Assembly: GCA_023954375.1 (NCBI GenBank)
Contig: JAMLIC010000066.1
Span: 1 to 43,130 of the forward strand
Source of the DNA: Planctomycetota bacterium
GTDB lineage: Bacteria; Planctomycetota; J058
Reading direction: 5' to 3'
Length of the DNA stretch: 43,130 nt
The notes under the pieces: model-generated
Database searches by the model: none
What the model saw: only the letters and a program-made list of their open reading frames with translations
Told to the model about the DNA's origin: nothing
Made by a program: the position numbers and the translations under genes
In this document: positions 15,517 to 23,643 of the stretch, in pieces
How positions within the stretch are numbered: position 1 is the stretch's first letter
How the letters are laid out: each line of letters opens with the position of its first letter

Positions 15517-16326
15517 CTACTTGCGGCGCCGGATCCCGAGCCCCAGGCTCGTCGCCTCCGGCGCGGGCTCCTGGGCGCTCGACGGGCCGGGCAGCTCGAG
15601 CGGCTGGCCGTCCGAGCGGAAGGCCACGTACATGTAGCCCTCGCCGAGGATGTTGTAGGGCGCGTCCACGACGAAGCCGTCGCTGACGAACTTCGGCTGG
15701 CGGTGCAGCCCCGGGTCGATCGGCTTGTAGTCCTTCGTGTAGGTCGGCCAGATCTCCTCGGGGTAGACCGGGATCACGTAGAGCACGAGCGCCGGCTCGA
15801 AGCCGACCACGAGCTTGCGCTCCGGCCGCCCGTCGCCCGTGTAGAAGCCGTGCGTGCGCTTGAGCTCCCACAGCCGCGGCGGCAGCTCGAGGTCCGGCCG
15901 CCCGCGGAAGTAGCTGGCGAGGATGACGGCCGCCTGGTCGTTGCCGAGCGGTCGGCGCGCCGCCCCGGCGGCCGCCGGCGCGGCCTCGGCCCGCTCGGGC
16001 GCCGCGCCCGGCTTTCGCCGCGTGATCCCGAGGCCGCCGGCGGCCGAGGCGGGCGCGTCCGGGTCGCTCGCGGCCGGCCGCTCGGCCGTCGGCGGCCGGC
16101 GCCGCTTGATCCCGAGGCCCGAGACGGCCTTCGGCTCGCCGTTCGCCCCGGCCTCTTCGGCCGGGGCCGGGGCGGCGTCGTCGGCCGGGGCGCCGGCGTC
16201 GGCCGCGTCATCGGCGCCGGCCCCTGTGGGGGCGTCGGCGCCGTCGCCGGCGCTCTCTTCGGGGCCGCGCCGCCGCGAGACCCCCAGCGACCTGAGCACG
16301 TTGCCGCGCGCGTCGTCCTCGGCCAT
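15517..16326 (-). CDS. Spike-cluster protein with four GLGI-RRR motifs, unknown family
   Basis: 269 aa, ATG at 16326. Two parts. Residues 1-120 are low-complexity (Ala/Pro/Asp/Glu) and carry the basic motif in three variants: LGVSRRR, LGIKRRR and LGITRRK. Residues about 125-245 are folded and Tyr/Trp-rich (TYTKDYKPIDPGLHRQPKFV; ILGEGYMYVAF). The last residues repeat the motif again (LGLGIRRRK). Evenly spaced identical short motifs in disordered linkers usually bind a repeated partner surface. It sits between the gpV-like spike and PAAR genes, so a loader, adaptor or cargo of the spike is possible. Family not recognised. Confidence 0.7.
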   Translation of the reverse strand: MAEDDARGNVLRSLGVSRRRGPEESAGDGADAPTGAGADDAADAGAPADDAAPAPAEEAGANGEPKAVSGLGIKRRRPPTAERPAASDPDAPASAAGGLGITRRKPGAAPERAEAAPAAAGAARRPLGNDQAAVILASYFRGRPDLELPPRLWELKRTHGFYTGDGRPERKLVVGFEPALVLYVIPVYPEEIWPTYTKDYKPIDPGLHRQPKFVSDGFVVDAPYNILGEGYMYVAFRSDGQPLELPGPSSAQEPAPEATSLGLGIRRRK

Positions 16327-16398
16327 GTCCCCCGCTGCCCGCGCCGCTCCCGGCGCGCCCAGACTCTACCACGGGCCCGGATGGCCCCGCCCGGACGG

Positions 16399-17319
16399 CT
16401 AGTTGATCGCGACCGTGGCGCCCTTGATCGTCATCGGCGCGCTCGACTTGAACTCGGCGGTCGCCCCGGCGTTGATCGACATCGCCGCGCCCGACTTGAT
16501 GTCCATCCCCGCGCCCGACTTCATCTCGAGCGACGACCCCGCCTTGTAGGTGATCGACGAGCCGGCCTTCTCCTCGATGTTGCTCGAGGCCTCCCGCTTC
16601 ATGTTGGCCTTGCTCTCGTGCGTCATGTCGCCCTTGGACTTCACGGTGAAGGTCTTGCCCGCCTTCATGTCCGTCTCCTCGCGCGACTCCGTGTAGAGCT
16701 GCTTGCAGCGGAGCAGGATCTTGCGCTCGGCGATGAGCTCGATGTCGCCGTCGGTCCCGGCGCTCGTGATCACGACCTTCTTCTTGTCGGTGAAGATCTC
16801 GATGCGCCGCTTCCCCTCCTTGTCGCAGAGGGTGATCTTCTCCTCGTTCGCCTTGTCGTCGAAGATGAACAGGTGCCCCGAGCGGGAGCGGATGAACCGC
16901 AGGTCGTTGTTCCCGTCGTCGTTGAAGTCGCGCGCCGACGTGCTGTAGGCGCCGTGGTCGTAGCCCTCGCCGGCGAACGTGTTCGTGATGTCGTGGCACT
17001 TGGGCGGCTTGTCGACGCCGTTGTAGAGGCCGCCCAGGAGGTAGGGGCGGTTGGGGTCGCCGTGCTCGAAGGCGAGGAGGACCTCGTCGTCGATCTCGGG
17101 GATCCACCAGTAGCCGCGCTCCTTGCCGTTCATCGGGTAGGCGGGCCGCGCCCAGAACGACTCGACCTCGTCCGAGAGCCAGGGGAACTTCACCTTGACC
17201 CGGCCGAGCTTGTCGGGGTCCTTGTTGTTCGTGACGATCCCGATGACCACGCCGTAGATCTTGCTCGCCTGGGCCTGGGCGTCGCGGCCCTGGCCCATGA
17301 TGTCGGTGATCGGCTCCAT
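16399..17319 (-). CDS. gpV/VgrG-like baseplate spike protein
   Basis: 306 aa from the ATG of 'MEPITDIMGQG'. An OB-fold at about residues 20-95 carries the phage baseplate V/VgrG signature (GVVIGIVTNNKDP, LGRVKVKFPW, DEVLLAFEHGDPNRPYLLG). The C-terminal 80 residues are short alternating Lys/Ser/Gly/Ala strands (AGSSITYKAGSSLEMKSGAG) typical of a trimeric beta-helix spike. There is no gp27/gpD hub domain, so it resembles stand-alone gpV spikes more than full VgrG. PAAR and a motif-repeat protein follow on the same strand. Sheath, tube and ClpV genes are not in the window. Confidence 0.88.
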   Translation of the reverse strand: MEPITDIMGQGRDAQAQASKIYGVVIGIVTNNKDPDKLGRVKVKFPWLSDEVESFWARPAYPMNGKERGYWWIPEIDDEVLLAFEHGDPNRPYLLGGLYNGVDKPPKCHDITNTFAGEGYDHGAYSTSARDFNDDGNNDLRFIRSRSGHLFIFDDKANEEKITLCDKEGKRRIEIFTDKKKVVITSAGTDGDIELIAERKILLRCKQLYTESREETDMKAGKTFTVKSKGDMTHESKANMKREASSNIEEKAGSSITYKAGSSLEMKSGAGMDIKSGAAMSINAGATAEFKSSAPMTIKGATVAIN

Positions 17320-17334
17320 CGCTGCCCCCGGGCT

Positions 17335-17373
17335 GGGTCGTCGTGCGGCTCGTCGGTGCGGGTCGTCGTGCGG
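17335..17373. repeat. 14-bp direct repeat in the spike gene upstream region
   Basis: GGGTCGTCGTGCGG occurs at 17335-17348 and 17360-17373, 25 bp apart, starting 16 bp upstream of the spike ATG in a divergent intergenic region. It could be a double activator or repressor site; in GC-rich DNA chance duplication is possible. Confidence 0.3.
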
Positions 17374-17494
17374 GCGGACCCGTGGCCGGGCCGCGGATCG
17401 CCCAGAACGGTAGCACACGGGGCCGGCCGATGCGGGCCGCCGCGCGGCTGGCGCCGGGCTTGCGTCGGCGGGGGGTGGTTGGAGGAGACCTCCC

Positions 17495-20400
17495 CTGAAC
17501 ACCCTGCCGCGCTGGACCTTGCTGCTGCTGGCCCTGCTCCTGTCCTCTCGCACCCTTCTCGCCGCGGAGGATTGGACCCACTACCGCGTCACCGTGGACC
17601 TCGACGGCGCGGCGTCGACGCTCGCCCCGACGGCGCTGGGCGGCGCCCCGCGCCGCTACGTCGTCATGTTCCCCGTCGCGCCGGGCCGCGACGTGCCGCT
17701 GCTGGTGGAGGAGGACCCCGGCACCGGCGGGCACCGGGGCCGCGACCAGGTCGGGTTCACGGCCGCGCTCGACGGCGCCGCCCGCGAGGCCTGGCGGCTC
17801 GTGCTCGGGCCGGCCAGCGGCCGGGGCACGCTCCGCGCGGCCGGCCACCTGGCCTCGGGCACACGGGCGGCCGACGGGACCTTCGTCGAGGCGGACCGGC
17901 GCCAGGTCACGCTCACGCTCGCGCCGCGCGCGACGCCCCGCGCCGACGCGCGGCGCCCGGGGCCGGGCGCTGCGGCGGGCCTCCTGGCGACGGCCGACCT
18001 CGCGGGCGAGGTGCCGCCGGGCCTGACGCTGGTCCCGGGCGTGGGCGCCCCGGCGGAGGAGCTGCTCGCCGCGTTCGAGCACCCGCGCCCCGACGAGCTC
18101 ACGCTCGTCTACTGGAACCTGGGCAAGGGCGAGCACCGCGCGGTCGGGCCGCGCGTGCCGCTGGCCGGCGGGGCGTCCCTCGACGGGCTCGACGCCAACG
18201 TCCGCGCGATCGCCGCGCGGCTGCGGCCGGACCTCCTCTGCCTGGCCGAGGTCTCGGAGGCCCGCGACGGCCACGCGGGCACGCTCGGCCCGGAGACGCA
18301 GGCCGTCCTCGACGCGCTCTACCCCGGCCGCCTGTGGGTGCCGGCGATCTTCGAGTTCGCGCGCGACAACAACCACGCCATCTACGCCCGCCACGACCTC
18401 GTGCACGTGGCCGGCGAGGAGCGGGTCGCGCGCCCCGACGGCGGCTTCGACGCGCGCCCGTGGCGGCTGCCGCAGCCGCCCGCCCCGGGCGAGCGCCTGG
18501 CGACGGTCGCGACGCGCTGGCTCGACTGGACGCCGCCCGGCGTGGACCTCGCGGGCGAGCTCGCCTGGCGCCGCGCCTGGACGAAGCGGAGCGACTGGCA
18601 CACGCGCGCCAGCGTGCGCGTCGACCTGACGCTCCAGGGGCAGCGCTGCGCGATCTTCCCGCTGCACCTCGCCATGCCCTGGCTCGAGCTCGAGCCGACG
18701 GCGGTGCGCGGCGGGTTCCTCGTCGACGGCGTGCAGGACCATCAGCTCCACCGCCCCTGCCCGCTCTACCACCAGGTCGGGCGCCTCCGCGAGGACCTGG
18801 CCCGGGTCGAGCACGCGCGGCTCCTGCTCCTCGGCGACACGAACATCGCGCGCCGCCCGCGGCCCATGTTCCCGCCCCTGCGCCTCGACGACGCCGCCGC
18901 GGGCGACGGCGCGCCCGGGCGCGCCACGGCGCTGGCCTTCGAGCGGCTCGCGCAGGGGCTCCTCGACGCCTTCGAGGGCGACGACGACGCGTTCTCCTTC
19001 CCCAGCCCCGCGAGCGCCGACCCGCGCGTGCACCTCCTGCCGCGCCGCCTGATCGACAACGTCCTCCACGGGGCGGGCCTCGAGGTGCGCTACCGGGCCG
19101 TGTTCTTCCCCCGCGGCGCCGACCACGGCGCCCTCGCCGTGAAGGTGCGCCTGCGCGCGCCCGGCGCGCCGCTCGTGCGCCCGCGGCCGAGCGCGCCGCA
19201 GCCCGCGGCCGACGACGTCGAGGCGCCGAGGGTCGAGGTCACCGCGCCCCCGCGCGGCGCGCTCGTGCCCGTGGGCGCCGTCGAGGTCGCGGGCCGCGTC
19301 ACCGACCCGAGCGGGGTCGCCTGGCTCAAGGTCGGCGACGCCGAGGTCGCCCTCGGCCCCGACGGCGCGTTCCGCCACCTGGTCCCCGTCCGCCCGGGCC
19401 TGAACGTCATCGAGGTCTCGGCCGCCGACGGCGCCGGCAACGAGGCCCGCGGCTGGCGCGCGGTGATCGGCGGCCAGCCGCGGGCCGAGGGGCCGGTCGA
19501 GGACGCGCTCGCCCTGCGCCTCGACCGGGCCGCGTTCGACGCCGCCGCCCTGGAGGCGGCGGCGCGGCTGGGGACGGTCGACGTCGGCCCCGCGCTCCGC
19601 GCCAGGAACCCGCTCCTCGACGCGCCGCTGAAGAAGGGGCCGGTCGGCGTCCACGTGAAGGTCGAGGCCAGGGACGCCGGCAGCGGCCCGCCGACGGTCG
19701 CCCTCGAGCCCGAGCCGGGCGGCCTGCGCGTGCGGGCCGGCTTCCCGGCCGTGTCGGCGCTCCTCCTCCTCGAGGGGCGCCCGCAGGTGTGGCGCTGGAG
19801 CCCGCGCGCGCCGATCGCCACGACGACCCGCCTCTCGGCGCGCCACGCGCGCGTCGAGGCCCTGGCGCGCGTGACGGTGACCGACGGCCGGCTGACCACG
19901 CGCCTCGACGAGGTGCGCGTCTCGTTCGACGGCCTCGAGGTCGAGGCGAGCCTCCTGCCCGCGTTCGCGCGCCCGCACGTGGCCCGGGCGGTCGAGGGCC
20001 ACCTCGCCGCGCTCCTCGTCCGGCGCGCGCAGGACCTCGTGCCGCCCGCCCTCGACCGCGCCCTGGCGGCGGCCGCCGCCCCGCGCGCGGCGAGCGCCCT
20101 GGGCCGGCCGGTCACGCTGTCGCTCGCGCCGCGGCGCGTGAGCTTCGACCGCGCGGGGGCGTCGCTCCTCCTCGCCGCCGACGTCGTGCCGGCCGGGCCG
20201 GCGGCGGTCGACGTCGGGACCCACACGGGCTCGCTCGCCACGCCTGGCGGGCCGCCCGAGCCCGCGGGCCGCGGCCTGGCCCTCGACGACGACCTGCTGA
20301 ACCGCCTCGGGCACGCGGCGTGGCGCGCCGGCGCCCTGCACCTGACGGTCACGCCCGCCGACGCCCCGCGGCTCGGCCTGCCCGCGTGGACGACGCGGCT

Positions 20401-20890
20401 CGACGCGGGGTTCCTGGCCGGGCTCCTGCCCGAGGCGGTCGCAGGCCTGCCGCCGGCGACCCCGCTCGTCCTCGAGGTCGCGCCGCTGGCGCCGCCGATC
20501 TTCCGCCCGCGCGCCGACGGGGCGCTCGAGGTGGGCCTCGGCGACCTCGTCGTGCGCGTGCACGCGGCGCCCGGCGGCCAGCCGCGCCGCCTGGTCGTGC
20601 AGGCGAGCGTGCAGGCGCTCGTCGCCTGCGCCGCCGACGTCGACGAGGAGGGGCGGCTGACGCTCCGCCTCGCCGGCCGGCCGGACCTGCGGGCGGACGT
20701 GTTCGACGGCCCGCTGCCGGCGCTGCGGCAGGCGGGCCTCGAGGCGCTGCTCGAGCTCGCCCTGCCGCAGGCGCTCGAGGCGCTCGTCCGCAGGGCGTCG
20801 GGGTGGGCGCTCCCGCTGCCGGGCGCGCTCCGCGGCGCGCGCGTCACCCTGGGCGCGCGAGGCGGCGCGCTCACGGTCGACCTGCACTGA
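17495..20890 (+). CDS. Secreted endonuclease/exonuclease/phosphatase-fold protein with Ig-like and large C-terminal domain
   Basis: About 1,131 aa. A CTG at 17495, 7 bp after GGAGGAG, gives a normal signal peptide (NTLPRWTLLLLALLL...LLAAE); the TTG at 17519 is 31 bp from that site. The EEP fold spans about residues 200-560: 'LVYWNLGKG', 'LRPDLLCLAEVSEA', 'RLLLLGDTNIARR' and 'RGADHGALAVKVRL'. An Ig/glucodextranase-B-like module follows (PRVEVTAPPRGALVPVGAVE ... GLNVIEVSAADGAGNEAR). The last 450 residues are beta-rich with internal similarity and may be a BPI-type lipid-binding fold. Exported nuclease or phosphoesterase/phospholipase activity is likely. It leads a plus-strand group with TPR and STN proteins. 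Confidence 0.8.
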   Translation: MNTLPRWTLLLLALLLSSRTLLAAEDWTHYRVTVDLDGAASTLAPTALGGAPRRYVVMFPVAPGRDVPLLVEEDPGTGGHRGRDQVGFTAALDGAAREAWRLVLGPASGRGTLRAAGHLASGTRAADGTFVEADRRQVTLTLAPRATPRADARRPGPGAAAGLLATADLAGEVPPGLTLVPGVGAPAEELLAAFEHPRPDELTLVYWNLGKGEHRAVGPRVPLAGGASLDGLDANVRAIAARLRPDLLCLAEVSEARDGHAGTLGPETQAVLDALYPGRLWVPAIFEFARDNNHAIYARHDLVHVAGEERVARPDGGFDARPWRLPQPPAPGERLATVATRWLDWTPPGVDLAGELAWRRAWTKRSDWHTRASVRVDLTLQGQRCAIFPLHLAMPWLELEPTAVRGGFLVDGVQDHQLHRPCPLYHQVGRLREDLARVEHARLLLLGDTNIARRPRPMFPPLRLDDAAAGDGAPGRATALAFERLAQGLLDAFEGDDDAFSFPSPASADPRVHLLPRRLIDNVLHGAGLEVRYRAVFFPRGADHGALAVKVRLRAPGAPLVRPRPSAPQPAADDVEAPRVEVTAPPRGALVPVGAVEVAGRVTDPSGVAWLKVGDAEVALGPDGAFRHLVPVRPGLNVIEVSAADGAGNEARGWRAVIGGQPRAEGPVEDALALRLDRAAFDAAALEAAARLGTVDVGPALRARNPLLDAPLKKGPVGVHVKVEARDAGSGPPTVALEPEPGGLRVRAGFPAVSALLLLEGRPQVWRWSPRAPIATTTRLSARHARVEALARVTVTDGRLTTRLDEVRVSFDGLEVEASLLPAFARPHVARAVEGHLAALLVRRAQDLVPPALDRALAAAAAPRAASALGRPVTLSLAPRRVSFDRAGASLLLAADVVPAGPAAVDVGTHTGSLATPGGPPEPAGRGLALDDDLLNRLGHAAWRAGALHLTVTPADAPRLGLPAWTTRLDAGFLAGLLPEAVAGLPPATPLVLEVAPLAPPIFRPRADGALEVGLGDLVVRVHAAPGGQPRRLVVQASVQALVACAADVDEEGRLTLRLAGRPDLRADVFDGPLPALRQAGLEALLELALPQALEALVRRASGWALPLPGALRGARVTLGARGGALTVDLH

Positions 20891-20948
20891 CGGGTGACGG
20901 CGGCCGGGCCAGGTGGTCGCGGCAGGGCGCCGTGGCTACGGTGCTGGC

Positions 20949-22982
20949 ATGGAGCGGGAGCAGGACGACGGGCTCATCGTCCCGGTCCGGACCGGCCTCC
21001 CTGACGAGGACGCGCCCGCCGCGGCCCCGCGCGGCGAGGAGGTCGTCGGGTCGCCGGTGCTGCCCGTCGACGCGCCCGGCGCGCCGATCGGCACGCCCGT
21101 GGGCGGGCCGGTCGGCGGTTCGGCGGCGGGCCCGGCGCCGACGAAGGTCGCGGCCGCCGGCCCGCGGGCGGCCGACGGGACGGCGGGCGACGCCGCCGCG
21201 CGGACCTGGTCGCGGTGGACGGCCGCCGCCGCGCTCGGGCTCGTGCTGCTCGTCCTGGCCGGCTTCGGGCTCGCCTTCGCGCAGGAGCGCGCGCGGGTCG
21301 AGGCGCTGTTCCTGGCCGAGCTCGAGCGCGCCCCGTCCCCGCAGGACGTGCTGCTGCTCGAGAGCTCGACCCCCTCCTGGCTGCGCAGCGACCCGCGCGT
21401 GGTGGACGCCTTCGCCGCCGCCCGCGAGCGCCTCGAGCGCGACCGCGCCCGGTGGGCGGCCGGGCGCGAGCTCGCCCGGCTGCGGACCGCGGAGTCGCTC
21501 GAGGCCTGGCGCGCGGTCTGCGACCGCGCCGCCGCGCTCGACCCGAGCTGGGCCGAGCCGCTGGCCCTGCGCGCCGAGGCGACGCTGGCCCTGGCGCGCG
21601 CCCGGGTCGGCGCGGGCGGGCCGGCGCCCGCGTTCGACGACGTGGCGCGCGAGGCCGAGCGGGAGCTCGACCGGGCGCTGGCGCTCGAGCCGGCGCGCGA
21701 GGGGGAGCTCCTGGTGCGCAGGGCGCGCCTCCTCCTCGCCGCCCCGGGCGACCCGGCCGCGCGGCAGCGGGCGGCCCGGTCGGCGGTCGAGCTCGCCGTG
21801 GCGCGGGCGCCGACCGGCTCCCGGGCGCGGCTCCTGGCGCTCGCGCACCAGCGCGCGCTCCGCGGGCAGTGGCAGGCCGCGCTCGCGCTCGCCGAGCAGG
21901 CCGTGGACGCCGCGCCCCGGGAGGCCGACGCGCTCCTCCTGCGCGGGGAGGCGCGGCTGCGCACCGGGCGCTTCGAGGCCGCCGCCGCCGACGCGCGGGC
22001 GGTCCTCGCCGCCGGGCCCCGCTCGGTCGACGCCGTCGCGCTCGAGCTCGAGGCGCGCATGGCGCTGCGCCCCGGCCCGCCGCCGGCCGCGGCGCTCGAC
22101 GAGCTGGACCGCGCCCTGAGCTTCGACCCCGCGCACCCGCGGGCGCTGGCCGCCCGGGCGCACCTGGGGCTGCGGCGCGACCGCGTCGGCCAGGTCGCGG
22201 CGCCGGGGGCCGAGCGCGAGGCCGCCCGCCGGGCGGCCGAGGCGGCGCTGCGCCTCCACCCCGAGCTGCCGCTCGCCCGCGCCGTCCTGGCGGAGCTGGC
22301 GTGGGCCCGGGGCGACGGGGCGAGCGCCCTGGCCGCGGCGACGCTCGCGGCGGCGGCCGGCCCGCACCTGCCCGACCTCCACGTCCTCCGCGGCCGGCTC
22401 CGGGCGCGCCAGGGCGACCGCGGCGCGCTCGAGGACTTCGACGCGGCGCTCGGCCTGCGCCCGGCCGACGCCCGGGCGCTGACCAACCGCGCCGCCCTGC
22501 TCCTCGCCCGGGGCCAGCTCGCCGCGGCCCGGCTCGCCGCCGAGGAGGCGCTGCACGTCGACCCGAACCTGCCCGAGGCCTACCTCCAGCGGGCGCTCGG
22601 CCACCTGCGTGCCCGCCCCCGGGACCGGCAGCGGGCCTACGACGACCTGAACCAGGCGCTCCGCCGGGCGCCTGGCCTCACCGAGGCCTACCTGCTCCGC
22701 GCCGTGGTCCTCCACGACGTCGGCATGCACGCCGAGGCGCTGAGCGACGTCGAGCGCGCCCTCTCGCTCGGGGCCGCCCGCCGCGCCGACCTGCTCCTCG
22801 TGCGAGGGCGGAGCCTCCTGCGCCTCGAGCGCTGGGGCGAGGCCGAGGCGGCGCTGGCCGAGGTCGAGCGGGCCGGGCAGGCGAGCCACCGGGTCACCGA
22901 GGAGCTGCACCTGCTGCGCGAGCGGCTCGCCGGCCGGCTCGACGACGCCGCGCTCCGCGAGGCGCTCGCGACCACGCGTTGA
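20949..22982 (+). CDS. Membrane-anchored TPR protein
   Basis: 677 aa, starting at the ATG of MEREQDDG. The N-terminal 85 residues are disordered and Pro/Gly/Ala-rich. One transmembrane segment lies at about residues 88-112 (AAALGLVLLVLAGFGLAFAQ). The remainder is helical, with at least ten TPR-like repeats (for example ADALLLRGEARLRTGRFEAA, ARALTNRAALLLARGQLAAA, and a repeat around GLTEAYLLRAVVLHDVGMHA). Such proteins scaffold secretion or envelope complexes from the periplasmic side. It lies 58 bp after the EEP-fold gene and 20 bp before the STN-domain gene. The partner is unknown. Confidence 0.85.
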   Translation: MEREQDDGLIVPVRTGLPDEDAPAAAPRGEEVVGSPVLPVDAPGAPIGTPVGGPVGGSAAGPAPTKVAAAGPRAADGTAGDAAARTWSRWTAAAALGLVLLVLAGFGLAFAQERARVEALFLAELERAPSPQDVLLLESSTPSWLRSDPRVVDAFAAARERLERDRARWAAGRELARLRTAESLEAWRAVCDRAAALDPSWAEPLALRAEATLALARARVGAGGPAPAFDDVAREAERELDRALALEPAREGELLVRRARLLLAAPGDPAARQRAARSAVELAVARAPTGSRARLLALAHQRALRGQWQAALALAEQAVDAAPREADALLLRGEARLRTGRFEAAAADARAVLAAGPRSVDAVALELEARMALRPGPPPAAALDELDRALSFDPAHPRALAARAHLGLRRDRVGQVAAPGAEREAARRAAEAALRLHPELPLARAVLAELAWARGDGASALAAATLAAAAGPHLPDLHVLRGRLRARQGDRGALEDFDAALGLRPADARALTNRAALLLARGQLAAARLAAEEALHVDPNLPEAYLQRALGHLRARPRDRQRAYDDLNQALRRAPGLTEAYLLRAVVLHDVGMHAEALSDVERALSLGAARRADLLLVRGRSLLRLERWGEAEAALAEVERAGQASHRVTEELHLLRERLAGRLDDAALREALATTR

Positions 22983-23002
22983 TCCACGAGAGAGGAGGCC
23001 CC

Positions 23003-23533
23003 GTGTCGAAGAGGTCGCTCACCGCCGCCCTGTTGCTCGGCGCCCTGGCGCTGGCCGCCCAGCGGCCGTCCGGCGCGCAGCAGGCCGACCGCGAGGTCCA
23101 GGCGCTCCGGCGCGAGGTCGAGGACCTGCGCCAGGAGAAGAACCGGCTGCAGGACGAGAACATCGCCCTGGCGCGGCGCTTCGACCTGGAGCGCAAGCGC
23201 GCCCTGGAGGAGCGCGACGGGCTGCTGCGCCGGATCGCCGCGCTCGAGGCGGGCGGCGACGCCGGCGCGCCGCTCGACCGCCTGCGGATGACGCTCTCCT
23301 TCGACGACACGCCGGTGCCCGACGCGCTGCGGTTCGTCCAGGACGTCACGAACGTCCCCGTCGACGGCGAGGGGCTCGAGGGCCTGACGGTCAGCCTGCG
23401 CCTGCGCGACCTCTCGCCCCGCGTGGCGCTCTCGCTCATCGCCGCGAACGCCCGCGACGCCGAGGGGCGCTGGGGGGACCTGCGCTGGCGCGAGGTGGAC
23501 GGGCGGGTCGAGGTCAGCCGGCCTCCCCGATGA
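23003..23533 (+). CDS. Secreted coiled-coil protein with STN/secretin N0-like domain
   Basis: 176 aa from a GTG with AGAGGAGG 5 bp upstream. A signal peptide (SLTAALLLGALALAAQ) is followed by a coiled coil at about residues 30-85 (REVEDLRQEKNRLQDENIAL). The C-terminal domain reads 'MTLSFDDTPVPDALRFVQDV', then 'LTVSLRLRDLSPRVALSLIA'. This is the strand-helix-strand pattern of STN/N0 domains that begin secretins and TonB receptors. There is no secretin channel. In the periplasm it could dock to a secretin or outer-membrane partner; the convergent OM barrel is next door. Confidence 0.75.
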   Translation: MSKRSLTAALLLGALALAAQRPSGAQQADREVQALRREVEDLRQEKNRLQDENIALARRFDLERKRALEERDGLLRRIAALEAGGDAGAPLDRLRMTLSFDDTPVPDALRFVQDVTNVPVDGEGLEGLTVSLRLRDLSPRVALSLIAANARDAEGRWGDLRWREVDGRVEVSRPPR

Positions 23534-23535
23534 CC

Positions 23536-23643
23536 CGACCCGCCAGAGCGAGCGATGGGGACGGGCGGAGCGGGACCGTTCGTGCCAGTCCGGGCCTCAC
23601 GCCGATCGCCCGCCCCTCGCGAGCGCATCACTCATCGCAGGTC
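23536..23643 (+). repeat. Dispersed intergenic repeat B, copy 1
   Basis: About 108 bp fitting exactly between two convergent stop codons. It is homologous, in inverse orientation, to 33059-33169. The best-conserved part is the 3' end (CTCGCGAGCGCATCACTCAT, then CGCAGGTC), identical in both copies; the 5' half is more diverged. A short stem GGAC/GTCC in this copy is GGGC/GCCC in the other. The last bases overlap the stop codon of the outer-membrane protein gene. Confidence 0.65.

Noticed and set aside
16208..20887. A 1,559-codon open frame on the minus strand
   Set aside because: It is antisense to the EEP-fold gene and out of frame with the spike gene; composition is that of a shadow frame.
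15115..22119. A 2,334-codon open frame on the plus strand
   Set aside because: It crosses several recognisable genes on both strands, is dominated by Arg/Pro/Ala/Gly and has no family; it is an artefact of very high G+C.
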